In this document: positions 59,909 through 64,000 of the stretch, piece by piece
Numbering within the stretch: the stretch's first letter is position 1
How the letters are laid out: each line of letters begins with the position of its first letter
Assembly: GCA_964575345.1 (NCBI GenBank)
Contig: CAZNQD010000007.1
Coordinates: 4,302-68,301, forward strand
DNA: 64,000 nt
Reading direction: 5' to 3'
DNA from: UBA1402 sp964575345
GTDB taxonomy: Bacteria > Bacteroidota > Bacteroidia > Bacteroidales > UBA1402
Position numbers and translations under genes: made by a program
The notes under the pieces: model-generated
The model's input: the letters and a program-made list of their open reading frames with translations, nothing else
Database searches by the model: none
What the model was told of the DNA's origin: nothing

Positions 59909-62494
59909 CTAATCTCTCACGCAACGGACAGATAAGCCCAACTTCGTATAGTAGTAGTCTCTGACCAGATCTCTGTTATTGTATTGCATGCGCAGATACC
60001 AGGTGCCACCGGTAGCATACTCTGTAGCACACCACCAGAAACCGTAGTAGTCGATATTGGCGAATGTACCATTAGTGTAACGGTAGCCACCCGGAAGAGC
60101 CGAAAAAAAAGTTTCGTTGCTTGCTCCGGTGTTTGGACTGCTCCAATGGCTTGTTCCGGTTTCTTTGAGTTTACCTCCGGCAAGGCTTGATCCGCCAAGT
60201 AAATTGGTTAATACTGTCCACTCAGCATCGCTTGGTAAATGCCAGCCGGCAGGGCAAACCCCTTGTACTCCGCTTGGATTGGCACTGCTACTTGCCGAGC
60301 CGGCCATGGCTGCCGGCCAGTTGTAGAGCACACCGTAGGTTTGGTAATTGCCGGTGGCTTTAGCTTCACTAACATTGGTGCCGTCGTAACCGTACACATA
60401 ATAGCAGGCGGTTGTATCTGAACCGGTACCGGGGCCAACAATATCAGGTAAATAACGCAGGTTTTCGGTCATCCAGACTTGAGAGCCTATGCTTACATAT
60501 TCATACACGTTGCCGTCACGGCTGTCGGTAAAATTTTCGAGGGCTGTAGTAGCAAATGAGACTTCTTCGCCATAGGCCGTACCGGCAGCATTTGTGGCAT
60601 AAGCACGAAGGTGGTAGGTAGTGCCTGGGCTCAGGTTGGTAAGGGTGCTGGTAAATTCACCGATGCCTGTGCCGTCAGTGGTTTTATTGTCAGCCGTGGT
60701 TGGATTTGGTTCTGTACTCCAACAAACACCACGAGCATACACTGTGGCATATCCGTCTGATGATATATTGCCCCCGCTCACTGCTGAGGTTAGGGTAACA
60801 GATTCAACCGAATTGGTTGTAAGGCTTGGGGGCAGCGGTTCGGATGTTGTAAAAGTCACTTCCATTCCATAGGCTGTACCAACGCTGTTAGTGGCATAAG
60901 CACGAAGGTAATAGGTAGTCCTGCACGTGAGGCCGGTAAGGCTACTGGTAAATTCGCCGCTACCTGAGCCGTCAGAGGTTTTACTGTCAACAATGCTTGG
61001 ATATCTGTCTGTACTCCAACAAACACCACGATCCAATATCGTGTCGCCTCCGTCAGACGATATGTTGCCACCGCTTACTGCAGTGGTTTGGGTGACAGAT
61101 ACAACCGAATCGGTGGTAAGGGTTGGAGGAAATAGTGATGGGGCTTCGTCACTCACGCAACGGACAGAATACCCCATCTCCGGACTAAGGTAGCCAATCC
61201 GTACATTGCCGCGATCGTTTAACATATCCCGGTACCAGACGTTACTGAGACCTTCCTTTGTAGCACTCCACCAGACACCGCGGTAACCGCCGCCGCCCTC
61301 AATACTCATGAACGTTCTTGATGTATAGTCATAGAAGCCACCCGGAAGAGCTGTAAAACCAGTCTCATTGTTTGCTCCGGTGTTTGGAGCGTTCCAATGG
61401 CTTATTCCGGTTTCTTTAAGTTTATAGCCTGCAAGGCTTGCTCCGCCCAGGTAATCGGTTAACTCTGTCCACTCAGCATCGCTTGGCAAATGCCAGCCGG
61501 TGGGGCAAACACCCTGCACTCCGCTTGGGTTTGAACTACTGCTTGCGGAGCCGGCCATGGCTGCCGGCCAGTTGTAGAGCACACCATAGGTTTGGTAATT
61601 GTCTTCGATTTTAGCCTTATTAACATTATTATCCTGGTAACCATACACGTAGTAATAGGGTGTTGTTGACGATCCACTTAACGCTCCCGCAACGCTTGGC
61701 AAATATCGAAGGTTCTCGGCCATCCATATCTGGCTGCCTATTTGTACAACACGGTAATGATTGAGGTCTCTTTTATCAATAAAACCATTTTTTAACAGGT
61801 CAGATATTTCAATTACTTTGAGTGATTCATGAGCTTCGAGTGCTTCTATTCTTGCCAACAGAGCATCCACATAGGATTTTGTGGCGGCATCCCCGGCGTT
61901 TACAGGCTCGGCAAGATTTGAAATGGTTTCATTGTTCATGTTTTTTGTTGCATAAACGGCCAGGTCAGGCGTGTTTTTAATGCTTGCATAGCTACTGTCC
62001 CAGGGTGCAGGAGCGTTTATCAGGTCGTTGTAATTTTTGCTCCATGAGGAAAACAAAGGGTCGGTTTCGGTTATTCCCCCTGTTAAGGAATCAGCACTTT
62101 TTGCGTGTAAAGCATATGGTACGCTCAACAGTTGGCTTGTGCCTGTAATGGTATAAGTTGTTAATGGTGGTACTATTGCTGTTTTTGTTTCGATAAAATA
62201 AGGCCCGTTTGCCCAGTCAATGCTTGTAAAATCGCCACTTACAAGCGTTCCGCCACCTATTTCGATGCTTACCAACCCGTTGGCATTGGTAGTTGGTATT
62301 TGGGTTTCCACATAAACCGCCGTACCACTTGCTGAACCTTGCAAAATACTGATTTGCATTCCTACCTGAGTGTTTGCTACCAAGGCATTGCTGCTGTTAC
62401 GGATTACTGCCTGATAACTCATTTTTTCGGGACTTTGTGCCCAAACTGTCGCTGTTATGAGAACGGCTGCTAAAATCGCAAATACTTGTTTCAT
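59909..62494 (-). CDS. FISUMP-domain surface protein with two FISUMP and two fibronectin-like repeats
   Basis: About 861 residues from the ATG at 62494, with a signal peptide (FAILAAVLITATVWAQ). The N-terminal part (KMSYQAVIRNSSNALVANTQVGMQISILQG) and a coiled-coil NAGDAATKSYVDALLARIEAL resemble tail-fibre-like trimerising segments. Two FISUMP domains (at 61140-61755 and 59911-60540) share IGSQ(I/V)WM(A/T)ENLRYLP, YGVLYNWPAAMAGSASSS, GWHLPSDAEWT and YSVRCV/LSVRCV. Between them are two similar 95-residue modules (TTDSVVSVTQTTAVSGGNISSDG... and TTNSVESVTLTSAVSGGNISSDG...). Function unknown; likely adhesion or carbohydrate binding. Confidence 0.82.
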   Translation of the reverse strand: MKQVFAILAAVLITATVWAQSPEKMSYQAVIRNSSNALVANTQVGMQISILQGSASGTAVYVETQIPTTNANGLVSIEIGGGTLVSGDFTSIDWANGPYFIETKTAIVPPLTTYTITGTSQLLSVPYALHAKSADSLTGGITETDPLFSSWSKNYNDLINAPAPWDSSYASIKNTPDLAVYATKNMNNETISNLAEPVNAGDAATKSYVDALLARIEALEAHESLKVIEISDLLKNGFIDKRDLNHYRVVQIGSQIWMAENLRYLPSVAGALSGSSTTPYYYVYGYQDNNVNKAKIEDNYQTYGVLYNWPAAMAGSASSSSNPSGVQGVCPTGWHLPSDAEWTELTDYLGGASLAGYKLKETGISHWNAPNTGANNETGFTALPGGFYDYTSRTFMSIEGGGGYRGVWWSATKEGLSNVWYRDMLNDRGNVRIGYLSPEMGYSVRCVSDEAPSLFPPTLTTDSVVSVTQTTAVSGGNISSDGGDTILDRGVCWSTDRYPSIVDSKTSDGSGSGEFTSSLTGLTCRTTYYLRAYATNSVGTAYGMEVTFTTSEPLPPSLTTNSVESVTLTSAVSGGNISSDGYATVYARGVCWSTEPNPTTADNKTTDGTGIGEFTSTLTNLSPGTTYHLRAYATNAAGTAYGEEVSFATTALENFTDSRDGNVYEYVSIGSQVWMTENLRYLPDIVGPGTGSDTTACYYVYGYDGTNVSEAKATGNYQTYGVLYNWPAAMAGSASSSANPSGVQGVCPAGWHLPSDAEWTVLTNLLGGSSLAGGKLKETGTSHWSSPNTGASNETFFSALPGGYRYTNGTFANIDYYGFWWCATEYATGGTWYLRMQYNNRDLVRDYYYTKLGLSVRCVRD

Positions 62495-62674
62495 TGAGTT
62501 CTGATTATTTAAAATGTTTTTATTTTTGGGGTTGCCGGCATAGGTAGCCAGTTTAAAAGTACGACAATGGTTTTGGCAATATTCCTGCTGATACATCAGT
62601 GCTTAAATTTACAATGTTTTTTTCTCTGGCATTATCGTTTACACAATTTATTGGATAGAGCCTACGTTTGGTAC

Positions 62675-63664
62675 TTATTCTGTGACAGGACGAACCAGAT
62701 AGCCGTACTTCCGTTCACTTTCTGCAGATCCTACTGCTGCTCTATTGATTTCCAGGTAGTACGACCAGTTTAAATACGCTGTAGCAATCCAATAGCAGCC
62801 TTGCGAATCGTACTCCGGGGGAGTAGTATTGATGCGGAAACCGCCTGCAGGAAGAAAAATATAATTACCATTAGGTCCCATTATCAAACTACCTCTCCGT
62901 CCATCAAAGTTGTACCAATCGCAAAGACAATTATCAAGCAACTCATTTACTTCAGTAATTGTAGGCATGCGCCAACTACCACCTAAAGTTTGTGTGGCAA
63001 CATCATAATCCGCAGTCAAATTGTTATTCCCATCTATCACACCCTGATTCCAGATAATTGAAGAAGGTGTGTTATGCCATCTGCTGGTACCCGCTATGTA
63101 ATACGTTTGTGTAGTGGTCTCACCCCATGCATAATAGTCACCATAATCCCTGAGTGAAGCAGCTCCTACGTTACAAGAAGCCCATTTCACAGACAAACCT
63201 AAATCAATGGCACCCGTTTTTAATACAGGCTCTTCTCTTGTTCTAAATTCTGCCAACTCTCCTAAGAAATAGTCATCTCCTACCTTAACGTAAGGAATAT
63301 AACTGTGCATCGTGACAGGATATAAATGATGTACTTTAATGACAAACGTTTGATCCTCCGTATCTAGTTGTTCAGCAGTAACTTTCTGATCAAAATCATC
63401 AATCGTCGGAGCCTCCGTCTTATTCAATAAAGCATTATACTTTTTCAATATAACACCAAACTCAGCCGTTTCAGGTGAAGAAACACCGCTGTATGTCACA
63501 TTAAGCATTATTGAATTAGCACTAACAGTGGTTTTTGTGACTGACACAGCGGGTATCTCTTCTTCATCTTTTTCACACGAAGAAAATAAAAGCCCGCACC
63601 CCATAAACAGGCAAATCACAAACATAGCATAGCCTGCAACTTTCACAAAACTCTTTCTCATCAT
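62675..63664 (-). CDS. Lipoprotein with a FISUMP/DUF1566-like domain
   Basis: About 329 residues from the ATG at 63664 (further in-frame starts exist), with a lipobox (GLLFSSC). The N-terminal part is an Ig-like fold (SVTKTTVSANSIMLNVTYSGVSSPETAEFGV). The C-terminal half has the common Bacteroidales surface pattern LGLSVKWASCNVGAASLRDYGDYYAWGETT, GGSWRMPTITEVNELL, YIFLPAGGFRIN and YGYLVRPV. Role unknown. Follows the FISUMP gene in the same direction with a 180-bp spacer. Confidence 0.75.
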   Translation of the reverse strand: MMRKSFVKVAGYAMFVICLFMGCGLLFSSCEKDEEEIPAVSVTKTTVSANSIMLNVTYSGVSSPETAEFGVILKKYNALLNKTEAPTIDDFDQKVTAEQLDTEDQTFVIKVHHLYPVTMHSYIPYVKVGDDYFLGELAEFRTREEPVLKTGAIDLGLSVKWASCNVGAASLRDYGDYYAWGETTTQTYYIAGTSRWHNTPSSIIWNQGVIDGNNNLTADYDVATQTLGGSWRMPTITEVNELLDNCLCDWYNFDGRRGSLIMGPNGNYIFLPAGGFRINTTPPEYDSQGCYWIATAYLNWSYYLEINRAAVGSAESERKYGYLVRPVTE

Positions 63665-63840
63665 TGTTCTCAGATTTATATTGCAACTCATTGACAGGAA
63701 TAGATTCACCACAATTGTGCAATATTCGCACGTTTTTTTTAAATATGCAACTTAACACTAAAAAACAACAAAATATCAAAGAACTAAAGAAACAAAACTA
63801 AGCTTAAAAAGCTACCTAGGTGGTTGAAAGATGGGGAGTA

Positions 63841-64000
63841 TTAAACACCGGCCAGCTTTTGGAGCATAGCTCGCAGTAGCTCCGTTCCCAGGCCCCGGCC
63901 ACGATATCCCTCCAACACCGACATGCTCAGCTCGGGCGTAGCCTCATCCACAAAACCAAAGCCCCTGGCCGCTTTATCAAAAACCCGAATCCAGACAGCC
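63841..64000 (-). CDS. GNAT acetyltransferase, 3' end only (runs off the window)
   Basis: A reading frame open to the window edge encodes the last 53 residues: VWIRVFDKAARGFGFVDEATPEL, SMSVLEGYRGRGLGTELLRAMLQKLAGV. The RGRGLGT loop is the acetyl-CoA motif A of GNAT enzymes. The protein stops only 12 residues after it, where most GNATs have some 40 more, so the 3' part may be truncated or naturally short. Substrate unknown. Too short to appear as an ordinary gene model. Confidence 0.72.
   Translation of the reverse strand, partial: AVWIRVFDKAARGFGFVDEATPELSMSVLEGYRGRGLGTELLRAMLQKLAGV

Noticed and set aside
59909..62494. Spaced repeats that could suggest a CRISPR-like array
   Set aside because: The repeats are long protein-coding modules in frame, not 25-40 base direct repeats with unique spacers.

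Overview
This window looks like a piece of a Bacteroidota chromosome, most likely from the order Bacteroidales, probably from a draft or metagenome assembly because it holds a 100-N scaffold gap. The clues are a type III glutamine synthetase, a Porin_10-type putative porin, FISUMP-domain surface proteins, C-terminal tails of the type IX secretion (T9SS) kind, many lipoproteins with an SxC lipobox, and promoters of the TTG-N19-TAnnTTTG class (for example 57027-57056 and 36297-36326). Genus and species cannot be told from the sequence. No insertion sequence, prophage, CRISPR array or rRNA was seen. The only tRNA is tRNA-Cys. No stretch longer than 300 bases lacks a gene.

Layout. 1-6.2 kb: the 3' part of glnN, a FemAB-like transferase, and a copper pair (an AraC regulator with an HMA-like N-terminus, and CopA). 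6.2-11.2 kb: an AT-richer stretch on the minus strand with MsrA, an M23 peptidase, an overlapping radical SAM/SPASM plus Gfo/Idh/MocA pair, a flavodoxin-like protein and YdeI. 11.3-12.3 kb: tRNA-Cys and three small genes. 12.4-22.5 kb: folC facing a long minus-strand run, porin-ligA-DUF6913-dapA-pheT-yebC. 22.7-31.3 kb (plus): SlyD, aroC, an M49 peptidase, a PL10 pectate lyase, a LamG-KdgF fusion lipoprotein, pheA and an acetyltransferase. 31.3-36.3 kb (minus): smpB, Yip1, YigZ, and serC-serA-DUF1015. 36.4 kb: rarA.

37.7-55 kb is a pectin / rhamnogalacturonan-I locus. It has an AraC regulator divergent from GH42, GH105 and a giant PL11 lyase with autotransporter-type repeats and a T9SS tail. 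After a cardiolipin synthase come a six-hairpin glycosidase-like lipoprotein, a GH28, a double esterase (SGNH + alpha/beta hydrolase) and a DUF4861 protein. The set fits backbone cleavage by PL11, removal of unsaturated uronate by GH105, galactan side-chain trimming by GH42, homogalacturonan or RG cleavage by GH28, and de-esterification. With PL10 and KdgF near 26-29 kb it covers most extracellular and periplasmic steps of pectin use. No SusC/SusD transporter pair is in the window.

55-64 kb: a lipoprotein, a glutathione-peroxidase / OhrR-like MarR operon with candidate operators over its promoter, a secreted metallopeptidase-like T9SS protein with one degenerate and one intact active site, two FISUMP-type surface proteins, and the 3' end of an acetyltransferase gene that runs off the window. 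The strongest leads are the LamG-KdgF fusion, the radical SAM/oxidoreductase pair, the dead-plus-live peptidase, and a false assembly gap at 54693-54792 that breaks an otherwise intact gene.
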